64,000 nucleotides of DNA from positions 1-64,000 of the forward strand of contig JANWWF010000002.1 of assembly GCA_025055755.1 (NCBI GenBank). The letters run 5' to 3'. The position numbers and the translations under genes were made by a program. The DNA comes from Candidatus Kapaibacterium sp. (GTDB taxonomy: Bacteria > Bacteroidota > Ignavibacteria > Kapaibacteriales > NICIL-2). The notes under the pieces are model-generated. The model ran no database searches. It was not told where the DNA came from and saw nothing but the letters and a program-made list of their open reading frames with translations. Every line of letters begins with the position of its first letter. Position 1 is the stretch's first letter. Of the stretch, positions 1-8,676 are shown one piece after another.

Positions 1-453
1 TCCTGCTGTTGCGGCGCGAAATGCTTCCCACGCCGCTTGTTCACGCTGGCGCAAGGCGTTGAGCTGTTCCTGAATTGTAGCTAAAGCTGCTTGATTAGCA
101 GCCTCAAGTTGGGCTTGAAACTCCTGGAGCTGTGCCATTTGCTCCGGTGTCAGTCCCAGGCATGGGATGGGAAGAGGACGTCCACGCTTTGCCATTGAGT
201 CGTGTGGAGAGATTCCACCATTATCATCCCCATTGCCAACGGGTGGTTTGAGAGGCAGCACCTCATTATCTGATGCTTCCCACTGGTCAATCGGCTGATT
301 TGATACTATGAGAGTGGTAGCAACCTCGTCACCTGGCGTTGTTGGTGCAGTGGCAATATCGTTCGACGAGGAACAGCTGGTAAGAAACAGTGGGGCAGCT
401 ACGATTGCGATTGCTGTGACGGAAAGCCACAGCCGACGACTACGAACTTTCAT
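1..453 (-). CDS. Putative lipoprotein, C-terminus beyond window
   Basis: Reading the minus strand from an ATG at 453 gives an open frame of 151 codons that runs off the left edge, so the C-terminus is missing. The protein starts MKVRSRRLWL, followed by a hydrophobic stretch and LTSC at residues 25-28, a good lipobox (Leu, two small or polar residues, Cys). This predicts a signal-peptidase II lipoprotein. A Ser/Thr/Pro-rich low-complexity stretch follows, then a Gln/Ala/Glu-rich helix beginning LTPEQMAQLQ. The LTPEQ opening and helical Gln-rich character recall Spy/CpxP-type periplasmic LTxxQ proteins, but that is only a resemblance. It is divergent from the carboxylate-amine ligase gene. Function unknown. 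Confidence 0.7.
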   Translation of the reverse strand, partial: MKVRSRRLWLSVTAIAIVAAPLFLTSCSSSNDIATAPTTPGDEVATTLIVSNQPIDQWEASDNEVLPLKPPVGNGDDNGGISPHDSMAKRGRPLPIPCLGLTPEQMAQLQEFQAQLEAANQAALATIQEQLNALRQREQAAWEAFRAATAG

Positions 454-489
454 AACGAACTCGATGAGATGTGGAACATAACCTTTTGG

Positions 490-501
490 GTGCAATTGCA
501 C
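490..501. promoter_or_regulatory. 12-bp perfect palindrome in divergent promoter region
   Basis: The sequence GTGCAATTGCAC is a perfect 12-bp palindrome. It lies between the divergent lipoprotein gene (start 453) and the ligase gene (start 643), where a dimeric regulator could control either. A 12-bp palindrome can also arise by chance, so this is only a candidate operator. I found no clear promoter elements in the rest of the 189-bp gap. Confidence 0.2.
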
Positions 502-642
502 AACCAATCAATTTCTGCCGCAGAAACACAAGAAAGAGAAAAAAGGTAACATGCCGCCAAGAAATATTTTCAGTCGCATGCACCGTTTCTATACGCCAAG
601 ACGCTGTAAATTCGCTCCAAAGACAGTTGCGGTGGTCCAGCT

Positions 643-1899
643 ATGAAAACAACAGATGCATTCGCGGCGAACATCAAGGCATCGAATCCGAACGATCCCC
701 CCTCCCTAACGATTGGGATCGAAGAAGAGTACATGGTTCTTGATCCTCATACCTTTGACTTGCGCTCCCACATTGATATGGAGCTGATCTCAAAAGGGAG
801 AATGGTTCTCCATGAACACGTCAAACCAGAAATGCACGGCTCCATGCTTGAAATTGGGACGGGAGTGTGCCGCAATATCCAAGAAGCACACTTTGAGATT
901 GTCAAGATTCGCTCGATTATTGCGCATATTGCCAAACAAAATGGCTTGCTCATCGGTGCTGCCTCCACGCACCCATTTGCACGCTGGCAAGACCAGCCTA
1001 TCTATCCCGATGAGCACTATCAGAATGTCGTCCGTGATATGCAAATGCTTGCTCGATCCCTGCTGATTTTCGGGATGCATGTGCACGTCGGGATTGAAAA
1101 TCGCGAAACGCAAATCCAAATCATGAATGTCATTCGCTACTTCCTTCCCCATATCCTCTGTATCTCGACGAATTCGCCTTTCTGGATGGGAATGGAAACG
1201 GGGCTGATGTCGTATCGGTCGAAGCTCTTTGAGCGCTTTCCGCGGACCGGCATTCCAGACTATTTCAGTAGCTGGGCGCAGTTCGAAGGATACGTGGATA
1301 TTCTGATGCGTACTGGCTGCATTGACAATCCCAAAAAGATTTGGTGGGATGTTCGTCCGCATCCCAAATTCCCAACGCTTGAGATTCGGGTATGTGACCT
1401 GCCGATGCGCGTTGATGAGACAATTGCAATCGCTGCACTTATCCAAGCAATTGTTGCTAAGCTCTACAAGCTGTTTGAGCAAAATTTGACCTTCCGCATC
1501 TATCCTCGCATTCTGTTGGTGGAAAACAAATGGCGGGCAGTGCGGTATGGGCTGGAGGGAAAGCTAATAGACTTCGGCAAACAAAAAGAACTTCCTGCTC
1601 CAGACCTCATTCGTGAGCTTATTGATTTTGTTGATGATGTCGTTGATGATCTTGGCTCCCGTCGCTACATTGAGTACATCTACCAAATCTTGGAAATGGG
1701 CTCAGGGGCTCAGCGGCAGCTTCGCATCTGGCGCGAGACCAATTCACTGGAAGCAGTTGCCCAGTACATCCACCAAGAGAGCATGATAGGACTACTCGAA
1801 GATGTAAGTCCATACATTGCAACAACACTCCGCCCTCCTTCGCCAGAGACAGTTCAGGAGAAAATCCAATCCTTGCCAAAGCCGGGTGATCTTTTGTGA
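643..1899 (+). CDS. YbdK-type carboxylate-amine ligase (GCS2 family)
   Basis: This 418-residue protein belongs to the glutamate-cysteine ligase 2 / YbdK family of ATP-dependent carboxylate-amine ligases. Members join the gamma-carboxyl of glutamate or a similar acid to an amine; the true substrate is often unknown. Visible family features are GIEEEY at residues 25-30 (acidic metal/ATP site), GMHVHVG at 144-150, and EIRVCDLP near 250. It is slightly longer than the usual ~370 residues, mostly through a C-terminal helical tail. The ATG at 643 leaves about 20 residues before the conserved GIEEE motif and has no strong Shine-Dalgarno. The stop overlaps the GTG start of the exonuclease gene by 4 nt, so the two are probably co-transcribed. 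Confidence 0.85.
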   Translation: MKTTDAFAANIKASNPNDPPSLTIGIEEEYMVLDPHTFDLRSHIDMELISKGRMVLHEHVKPEMHGSMLEIGTGVCRNIQEAHFEIVKIRSIIAHIAKQNGLLIGAASTHPFARWQDQPIYPDEHYQNVVRDMQMLARSLLIFGMHVHVGIENRETQIQIMNVIRYFLPHILCISTNSPFWMGMETGLMSYRSKLFERFPRTGIPDYFSSWAQFEGYVDILMRTGCIDNPKKIWWDVRPHPKFPTLEIRVCDLPMRVDETIAIAALIQAIVAKLYKLFEQNLTFRIYPRILLVENKWRAVRYGLEGKLIDFGKQKELPAPDLIRELIDFVDDVVDDLGSRRYIEYIYQILEMGSGAQRQLRIWRETNSLEAVAQYIHQESMIGLLEDVSPYIATTLRPPSPETVQEKIQSLPKPGDLL

Positions 1900-2720
1900 A
1901 GCGGGAGATTACGATCGTTACGTGGAACGTTAACGGACTGCGTGCTGCATATCGGAATGGTCTCCGCGCGTATATTGAGCAACAGCGCCCCGACATTCTG
2001 TGTTTGCAGGAGATTCGCGTTCATCCGGAACAGCTCGACAGGACTATGCATCCGCCAGTTGGATACAGCGAGTACTATGCCCCTGCTCGGATTCGAAAAG
2101 GCTACAGTGGAGTTGCACTGCTTACGCGATTACGACCAGATGCCGTGGTCGAAGGCATTGGAGAAGAACGATTCGATCGAGAAGGGCGCGTACTTCGCGC
2201 AGACTTTGGCAGCGTTTCCGTTGTGAGTCTCTATGCTCCGAAAGGGTACAGTGCGGACGATGCCCGCGGTGAACCTCGAAAGGTCGAGCGGCTACATTTC
2301 AAGTTAGCCTTCTATCGAGCATTGGTGTCGTATGTCAAAAAGCTCCGCTCTGCCGGTCGCAAAGTTATCTTGAGTGGAGACTTCAACACAGCGCATACTG
2401 AGCTGGACTTAGCGCGGCCAAAAGAAAATCAGCAGACAAGCGGTTTTCTGCCGGAAGAGCGACAAGCTTTCGATGAGCTTCTCCGTGCTGGGCTGGTAGA
2501 CATTTTCCGTCGCTTTGTTTCGGAAGGTGGGCATTATACCTGGTGGAGCCAGCGACAAAATGCCCGCGCACGGAACATTGGGTGGCGCATTGACTACCAC
2601 TTAGTGGACGAAACATTAGTCCCTTACGTTCTGAACGCGTACATTCAGCCGAACATCTATGGCAGCGATCACTGCCCGGTTGTGCTGGAGATTCGATCCG
2701 ATGCGCTGACAAAAGGATGA
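1896..2720 (+). CDS. xth: Exodeoxyribonuclease III (AP endonuclease)
   Basis: A 274-residue exonuclease III/AP endonuclease of the EEP fold. It incises DNA 5' of abasic sites and removes 3' blocking groups in base excision repair. Catalytic landmarks are WNVNGLR at residues 10-16 (Asn metal contact), CLQEIR with Glu39, SGDFNTAH (Asp/Asn pair) mid-protein, and the C-terminal GSDHCPV with the Asp258-His259 pair. Length matches the family. The GTG start at 1896 overlaps the preceding stop (GTGA), which supports this start and translational coupling. The 42 bp after the stop contain no obvious terminator before the convergent ATPase gene. Confidence 0.93.
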   Translation: MKREITIVTWNVNGLRAAYRNGLRAYIEQQRPDILCLQEIRVHPEQLDRTMHPPVGYSEYYAPARIRKGYSGVALLTRLRPDAVVEGIGEERFDREGRVLRADFGSVSVVSLYAPKGYSADDARGEPRKVERLHFKLAFYRALVSYVKKLRSAGRKVILSGDFNTAHTELDLARPKENQQTSGFLPEERQAFDELLRAGLVDIFRRFVSEGGHYTWWSQRQNARARNIGWRIDYHLVDETLVPYVLNAYIQPNIYGSDHCPVVLEIRSDALTKG

Positions 2721-2762
2721 GACAAAAGATGGGGTCCAGGTAAGAAATGGGGGTGGCTTTTT

Positions 2763-5441
2763 CTATATTCCTGTGCGTGCCAGTTCAGGATGGCGTAGCC
2801 ATTTGTGGAGTTCTACCACTATCACTACACTCAATGCGACCGCAGTGCTCCGTAACCAGGCGTCCAATTCGATGGGCTCGACCCGTAGGATAAACTGCGT
2901 CGGGGGGAAGTACAGGGCTGCGATGTGTATCCCTAATGCTGCAAAAACCGCAACCAAGAGGAACTTGTTGCGAAAGGGGCTGAGCAAAAAGACGGAGCGA
3001 TATTCTGAACGTGCATTGCCCACATGGAAGTTTTGAAACAACACCAACGTCGTCAATGCAACAGTTTGTGCACGAGTCAGCGAATCTGTCAGCTCAAGCT
3101 CGTACCAGAAAAGCCATATCGTCGCTACCGCCATAAGCAGCCCCACCAGAGCAGTGCGCTCCCATAGCAGAGGGGAGATGATTCCTTCTCGTTGGCTTCG
3201 TGGAGGAAAGTCCAGAACTCTTTTGTCGCCTGGTTCGAATGCCATGGCGACATCTTGCAAGCCATTGGTAACCAAATTCAGCCACAGCAGTTGAGCAGGA
3301 ACCATCGGAAGAGGCAGCCCTGCCACTACTGCTATCAAAAACAGGAGAATCGAACCTGCACCCGTTGAAATGAGGAAAAAGGTCGCATTTCGCACGTTCT
3401 TGAAAGCTATCCGTCCTTCTTCGACTGCATTGCGAATGCTCACAAAGTTGTCATCAGCAAGCACGATGTCAGCAGCTTCTCGTGCAACGTCGGTACCGCT
3501 TTTCCCCATAGCGACTCCAACATCTGCAGCGCGGAGAGCAGGAGCATCATTGACTCCATCGCCGGTGACCGCAACGACCTGACCATTTGCTTTGAGTGCT
3601 TTGACAATGCGGAGCTTATGTTCCGGTGCAACACGGGCAAAAACGTTGACTGTGCGCACTGCTTGCGAAAGGGCTTCCTCACTCATTGTCTCAAGATCAG
3701 TGCCTGTAATGACGGGTGCTGTTGGAGTATCTGTGATGCCCAACTGGTGGGCAATCGAACGTGCGGTAGATGCGTGATCCCCAGTAATCATGATGACGCG
3801 GATACCAGCGCGGTGGCAATCGGCAATAGCTTCTTTGACACCTCGTCGGGGAGGATCCATCAAACCAACCAGCCCGAGGAATACAAGGTCGCGTGGCTCT
3901 GTATTAACCGCTGGAGTGGGAGAGTCCGGCAATGTTCGGTAGGCTAATCCCAGCACTCGCAATCCTCGCTCTGCCATAGCACTGATGCGCTGATGGATGT
4001 CCTGACGGTCTTTTTCGGTCAGTTGCTTGATGCCTTCTGGTGTTTGCCAATGGGTTGCGTGAGTAACAATTCGTTCTGGTGCTCCCTTAACAAAGTACCA
4101 TAGCTCGGTTCCTCGTTGCCGGATACTTGCGGAGTATTGCAATTGAGGTTCAAAGGGAACGTGTGCAACGACAGGATGGGTGTCCTGCCATTGTTTGTGG
4201 GAAAAGCCTGCTTTGAGTGCTGCCATCAGTAGAGCAATTTCTGTCGGATCGCCTTGAGTTTGATAGGTGCCATCGTCGAATGGTTCAACGCTTGCCTCAC
4301 TGGTGAGGACAGATGTCAACAACGCCAAAACAAACGGATGTTCATCCTCGCGGGGAATAGATCCGCGATCGAGCATGTCAATTGCATAGTGTTCTCCCGC
4401 AATCCAGTATTCGTGCACAGTCATGCGGTTTTCCGTGAGGGTTCCTGTTTTGTCTGAGCCAATGACCGTTGTACTCCCCAGCGTTTCTACAGCATGGAGG
4501 CGCCGCACAAGAGCATTGCGCTTTGCCATGGCGCTAACGCGGAGTGCTAACGTAATTGTCAGGACGATCGGTAGCCCTTCAGGAATAGAAGCAACTGCGA
4601 CACCTACCATGACCTTGAACATATCGGTTGGGGTATGCCCCACAAGGAGTCCTGCAAAGAAGGTCACCGTACATGCAATTCCGATGGCAATCCCGATGGC
4701 GTTCGCAAAACGCCGCATGCGTGCTTGAAGTGGAGTTTCGGTGACCTGTTCTGAACGCATGCTCAGGGCTATTTTGCCGAGCTCGGTCGCTGTGCCTGTT
4801 GCCACAACGTAGCCGCGACCTCGGCCAGACGCGACGATTGTCCCTGCATAGAGCATGTTTGTGCGGTCTGCCAAAGGCGTATGTTCTGGAACCGGGGCAA
4901 GTTGTTTATATACCGGTACCGATTCGCCAGTTAGAAGAGACTCATCCACTTGGAGTGCAGTAGCATGGAAAAGCCGAATGTCTGCCGGCACACGAACCCC
5001 TGATTCAAGCACAACGACATCGCCAACCACCAATTCTCTACTTTCAACAACCTGTTGCTTTCCCTCACGGATAACAGTTGCCTGGGGAGCAGTCAGCTGC
5101 ATCAATGCACGGACGGAACGCTCTGCGCGATATTCTTGAATGAACCCTATCGTAGCATTGATAATAAGCACTGCTGCGATAACGGCGCTGTCGATGTAAT
5201 CTCCCATTGCAAGCGTGACAACGCAGGCGGCAATGAGGATGTAAATGAGCGGACTGGTAAACTGATGGAGAATGATCGTCGAAAAGCGAATAGGCTCAAT
5301 CGGCTCAATTTCGTTGTAGCCATCCCGTGCAAGTCGCTGCCGCACAGCATCCCACGAGAGTCCATGTTCGGAGGTACCATAGAATGCAGCGACCTGTTCT
5401 ATGGTCTGTGCGTGAGGAGCGGAGAGAATTTGCTGGGTCAT
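2763..5441 (-). CDS. P2-type cation-transporting ATPase
   Basis: An 892-residue P-type ATPase that pumps cations across the inner membrane through a phospho-aspartate intermediate. It has an N-terminal cation-ATPase domain, TGES at 171-174 (actuator), PEGLP at 287-291 in transmembrane segment 4, the phosphorylated Asp330 in DKTGT, and a GDGVNDAP hinge near residue 625. About ten membrane segments can be recognised. PEGLP is the type IIA (SERCA/PMR1-like) signature, which suggests Ca2+. However, the helix-6 motif reads NLVTNGLQDVAMAFEP, where SERCA has Asp at NLVTD, so the transported ion is uncertain. The gene stands alone on the minus strand, 55 bp upstream of the next minus-strand gene. Confidence 0.9.
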   Translation of the reverse strand: MTQQILSAPHAQTIEQVAAFYGTSEHGLSWDAVRQRLARDGYNEIEPIEPIRFSTIILHQFTSPLIYILIAACVVTLAMGDYIDSAVIAAVLIINATIGFIQEYRAERSVRALMQLTAPQATVIREGKQQVVESRELVVGDVVVLESGVRVPADIRLFHATALQVDESLLTGESVPVYKQLAPVPEHTPLADRTNMLYAGTIVASGRGRGYVVATGTATELGKIALSMRSEQVTETPLQARMRRFANAIGIAIGIACTVTFFAGLLVGHTPTDMFKVMVGVAVASIPEGLPIVLTITLALRVSAMAKRNALVRRLHAVETLGSTTVIGSDKTGTLTENRMTVHEYWIAGEHYAIDMLDRGSIPREDEHPFVLALLTSVLTSEASVEPFDDGTYQTQGDPTEIALLMAALKAGFSHKQWQDTHPVVAHVPFEPQLQYSASIRQRGTELWYFVKGAPERIVTHATHWQTPEGIKQLTEKDRQDIHQRISAMAERGLRVLGLAYRTLPDSPTPAVNTEPRDLVFLGLVGLMDPPRRGVKEAIADCHRAGIRVIMITGDHASTARSIAHQLGITDTPTAPVITGTDLETMSEEALSQAVRTVNVFARVAPEHKLRIVKALKANGQVVAVTGDGVNDAPALRAADVGVAMGKSGTDVAREAADIVLADDNFVSIRNAVEEGRIAFKNVRNATFFLISTGAGSILLFLIAVVAGLPLPMVPAQLLWLNLVTNGLQDVAMAFEPGDKRVLDFPPRSQREGIISPLLWERTALVGLLMAVATIWLFWYELELTDSLTRAQTVALTTLVLFQNFHVGNARSEYRSVFLLSPFRNKFLLVAVFAALGIHIAALYFPPTQFILRVEPIELDAWLRSTAVALSVVIVVELHKWLRHPELARTGI

Positions 5442-5496
5442 CGCAGATCGTGCAGGTGGTGATGTCTTCGCATGGCTTCGACGATTATTCGTGACT

Positions 5497-7908
5497 TCAA
5501 AAACTATAACGGATGCCGAGCAAGACTTGGAGTCGTTCTATTGTCCAGGATGCATCGGTAAGAATGCTTCCGAGAGGATACGCGTACTGGGTCGAAAAAC
5601 ACAACGACCAGCGTGAGGAAAGCATTGGCAATGGAGCAAGAATACCGAATCCACCAAGTACTTCCGCTTGAAATGTCCGGAGAGAGGAAAGCGTTTGGTG
5701 GGTGCGCGAGGCAAATGGTGGTGGAGTGGGAATCGAAGAGGGTAAAACGAAGCGACGTTCCATGCTGACCGATTGTGATGGCTGCACCAGAGCCCGAATG
5801 CCACCGTGGAGATACAGCTCGTAGGTGTGAGTGTTGACACTTGCAGCGAGCGTGGTCCATTCCACACCGACGCCAACCGCGAATGCCGGTGTGGTTGGCA
5901 TCAAAAGTGTCTCTGCTTGGACGGTAATCAGTGAGTCATTGGGCAGGCGAAAGGAAGAGGTCAAGGAATCAGGGGCGGAAAGCGGGCGTCCGTAGGGTTC
6001 GACTGTGATGCGACCGTAAAGTCGCAGACGGTCTACCACTGCATGGGTTATCGCTGCACCAATACTCAATGCGGCACCATAAACGTTGCCTGTTGGTCGT
6101 TCGAAGGACATCCCTCCAGAAGCTTGAAATGCAGCAGTGTGGTAGAGGGCAGTAGCAATACCTGTTAGCTCGGCTTGCCACTGCCACTGGGGAGGACAGT
6201 AGCTTGCCTGAACAAATTCAAATCGGTGCTGTTTGGGATCGTAGCAGTAGGTATACGTTGCTGTTGCACGGTTGCCTGCAACATCGGAGAACACTAGCGT
6301 AAGCTGGCCATCCTGCTCTGGATCGAGCGGGTGCACGTCGAATTCGGCTTGAGGTTGTCCTCGTTCGATACGCGGCAAGTATGCGCGAAGGTTTTGAGCT
6401 GCTAAAACGATGATGCTGTCTAATCCTTGGTCGGCAGGGCGGTCGTCTCGCACAGTGACACGAAGTGCTTTGCCAGTACTTTTTAGCTGGAAAGTGCTTT
6501 GGGGCGGGATGCGATCCACAAGCGTATCAAGAATGAGGAAGGACTGCCCTCCCATAGTTCCATAGGCATCGTAGGCATCGTAGCGATAGCCGAAACCATA
6601 CGAATAGAGGCCAAATGGTTCATCACCTGTAATCATGTGGCTGCCATAATCGAGAGGAATCTGGGCGACAAAGTAGCTGGTGATTCCGATCCGTTCGAAA
6701 AGTGAGCGGGGAAGGGGACGACCGTCCACGCGAATGCTTCCAATTGCATCTTCCCGTGCCACGATGTTGACGTAGTGATCCCATGACCCCTGCACTGGCG
6801 TTGCAATGCGATACTGGCGAACAAATTGCTGAGTGGGGGAGATGAGAATCATCATTGGATCGCCGATTTGATCGCCGTTCCCATAACCTTGGGAATACTG
6901 AGCAATGAGAATGGGCTTATCGGCAGTGATTTGCACATGGTCGGTTGCATTAGGTTCTTCGTAGTACTCTCCGGCATTGAGTACAGCGATGAGGGTTTGG
7001 TTTCGGAAGACACGAGTGCCGTTTTCGGCAGCAAGAATCCGATAGGTGTACCGTGAGCGGCCACGCAATTTGCCTACGTAATAATGCTTACCCCACGCCC
7101 GAACAGGGGGCAATTGTTCGACCAAATGGTTGCACGCAGTAACACCAGGCGGCACATATGCGCAGGTGTGTCCGCTAAAGACAGCAATTGGTTTGGTTGA
7201 TTTGATGAGGGTACCTGTAAGGTCGCCAGTGCCACTTGCATAGAATTGGGCTCGTACTTGGTACACTTGCCCGCGATCCAAGGTGATTGAATATTGCTCG
7301 TATGCCCGATGCCCATCTGTTGTAGGGGTGGTGGGAGTAATGTCAATGCGGGTGTCGTCCTCTGTTGCAACAATTGCAAATTGTGGAGTAAGAGTGGCAG
7401 AAAGTTTACTGTAGCACATAGCACGGTACTCAGTACCAAGGACACTGGTGGGGAGGGCCAAGTACGTGTCGGTTGTTTGCACTCGATGGTTGAGTGCGTA
7501 AACCGCAATCGGAGCAGTGCTCTTGATATACAATGCGCGCATCTGCACTCGTGCAGAGGTATCCAGCTCTGCTTCTGGGGTTATGCGCACCGAGCGAATA
7601 GTGCCGGCAGGCACGTGCATGCGATGGCGAAAGGTAAGGCCACTAATTTCCATAGTGACATCGGCATCCTCTGCTGCAGTGATGAACACTTCCAATTGAG
7701 CAGGCTCGTAACTGCCAGGCTTGTTGGGATCTTGCTCTCGGAAGTTTTTCATAAAGCAGAGCCAAAATTCAGTGCCTTCCGAATTAATGGTGCGATAGCG
7801 TCCTTGGAGAGTGTCTGGAGGAGAAATAGCGAAACTTGCTGTTCCTGCAATCCATACCCAGCTAAGGATCCATACTACAACTGCGGTGCTCACTTGGCAA
7901 TCACGCAT
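5497..7908 (-). CDS. Exported IgGFc-binding-like protein with C-terminal barrel-like region
   Basis: An 803-residue exported protein with a signal peptide (about residues 1-27, ending TASFA). Residues ~35-450 form an IgGFc_binding-type beta-rich domain with GTEFWLCFM at the start, AVYALNH, QFAIVATEDDT and EQLPPV motifs. An Ig-like segment rich in Asp follows. The last ~230 residues have alternating hydrophobic strands and end in Phe (GIRYSF), as outer-membrane barrels do. It is clearly paralogous to the protein at 15854-18817, which ends instead in a T9SS sorting domain. The start overlaps the upstream gene by 19 nt; a GTG at 7893 is an alternative. Family members are secreted surface proteins of unknown ligand, so Fc binding should not be assumed. 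Confidence 0.75.
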   Translation of the reverse strand: MRDCQVSTAVVVWILSWVWIAGTASFAISPPDTLQGRYRTINSEGTEFWLCFMKNFREQDPNKPGSYEPAQLEVFITAAEDADVTMEISGLTFRHRMHVPAGTIRSVRITPEAELDTSARVQMRALYIKSTAPIAVYALNHRVQTTDTYLALPTSVLGTEYRAMCYSKLSATLTPQFAIVATEDDTRIDITPTTPTTDGHRAYEQYSITLDRGQVYQVRAQFYASGTGDLTGTLIKSTKPIAVFSGHTCAYVPPGVTACNHLVEQLPPVRAWGKHYYVGKLRGRSRYTYRILAAENGTRVFRNQTLIAVLNAGEYYEEPNATDHVQITADKPILIAQYSQGYGNGDQIGDPMMILISPTQQFVRQYRIATPVQGSWDHYVNIVAREDAIGSIRVDGRPLPRSLFERIGITSYFVAQIPLDYGSHMITGDEPFGLYSYGFGYRYDAYDAYGTMGGQSFLILDTLVDRIPPQSTFQLKSTGKALRVTVRDDRPADQGLDSIIVLAAQNLRAYLPRIERGQPQAEFDVHPLDPEQDGQLTLVFSDVAGNRATATYTYCYDPKQHRFEFVQASYCPPQWQWQAELTGIATALYHTAAFQASGGMSFERPTGNVYGAALSIGAAITHAVVDRLRLYGRITVEPYGRPLSAPDSLTSSFRLPNDSLITVQAETLLMPTTPAFAVGVGVEWTTLAASVNTHTYELYLHGGIRALVQPSQSVSMERRFVLPSSIPTPPPFASRTHQTLSSLRTFQAEVLGGFGILAPLPMLSSRWSLCFSTQYAYPLGSILTDASWTIERLQVLLGIRYSF

Positions 7909-8627
7909 GGTGTGATGAGAGCGTCATGCCGGGTAACCATACGAAGGTAATATACCCCGGCAGAGGTCGAGGATCGGTCAAAGCGGAGCTGTACTGTCTG
8001 AGGACCTGCCGCACGCGCATCCTGGCGCAAGCGTTGATATTCCCGACCCAGAGGATCATAAAGAACAAATTCAACGTCGGATTCTTCCGGTAGCCAGTAG
8101 GTGACCGTCAGGAGCTCCCCATAAAGTGGCTGTGGGCTCAACGGACCCAAAGAAGGTGCACGCTGAAGCTGTAGAGGTTCCGGAGGAACAAGCGTAAGCT
8201 GTCCACCCTGGCTTACAACAGTCAGAACTGCCCCATTCTGCTCAATGCTGCGAACTGATAGCGCTGCTGGAGATATGCCGCTCCATAGCACCCGGCACCA
8301 AAGGAGGAACTCAAGTTTCGAGAGCGATTGAGGTACTGTGACCCTGAGGGTAGCAAAACCAGTGTCAGTAGTGGGTAAGTTATCGAGGATAATTTCAACA
8401 TTGCCTTGCCCAGTTGGGAACATTCCTGCGACCTTTTCAATCGAAAGCGCTGCGCGTGAGTATGTGATAACTATTTTAGCATCTGCAGTGGATTCGATGT
8501 CGGCTATGAGTGAAATAGGTACAATCACGACTTCCCCTCGGAGGACGGTCGTATCGGGTAAAACAGCACGGGGCTGTGCATGGGAAAGTGTCAATACTGC
8601 ACTTGCCAGTGCTAACAATAATCGCAT
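7890..8627 (-). CDS. Small secreted protein with T9SS sorting domain
   Basis: A 245-residue secreted protein. Residues 1-18 are a signal peptide (MRLLLALASAVLTLSHAQ). The next ~120 residues form a beta-sandwich-like region resembling cohesin-type modules (VITYSRAALSIEKV). The C-terminal ~75 residues match a type IX secretion sorting domain: LTVTYWLPEESDVEFVLYD, then YDPLGRE, GPQTVQL and AGVYYLRM. T9SS cargo crosses the outer membrane and is usually anchored to surface LPS. The gene is translationally overlapped by the large IgGFc-like gene, so the two are probably one operon from the promoter at 8661-8668. No specific function can be given. Confidence 0.75.
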   Translation of the reverse strand: MRLLLALASAVLTLSHAQPRAVLPDTTVLRGEVVIVPISLIADIESTADAKIVITYSRAALSIEKVAGMFPTGQGNVEIILDNLPTTDTGFATLRVTVPQSLSKLEFLLWCRVLWSGISPAALSVRSIEQNGAVLTVVSQGGQLTLVPPEPLQLQRAPSLGPLSPQPLYGELLTVTYWLPEESDVEFVLYDPLGREYQRLRQDARAAGPQTVQLRFDRSSTSAGVYYLRMVTRHDALITPCVIAK

Positions 8628-8660
8628 CAGCTCAGCCCATCAATGCGACATAGTAGCGGG

Positions 8661-8668
8661 CAAAAATA
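8661..8668 (-). promoter_or_regulatory. Candidate -7 element TATTTTTG
   Basis: On the minus strand this reads TATTTTTG, matching the Bacteroidota TAnnTTTG element. It lies 33 nt upstream of the start at 8627. No clear TTTG -33 box was seen. Confidence 0.5.
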
Positions 8669-8676
8669 CGCCCTCT

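Noticed and set aside
471-743. Short plus-strand open frame upstream of the ligase gene
   Set aside because: Composition is Arg/Gln/Asn-rich with no signal or motif, and it overlaps the ligase coding region in another frame; the ligase is conserved.
790-1482. Long minus-strand open frame opposite the ligase gene
   Set aside because: It is fully antisense to a conserved gene with intact motifs and has no recognisable domains.
5497-7908. Immunoglobulin Fc binding as the role of the IgGFc-like proteins
   Set aside because: The domain name comes from a mammalian protein; in bacteria these domains occur in environmental exported proteins without antibody contact, so I assign only an exported protein of unknown ligand.
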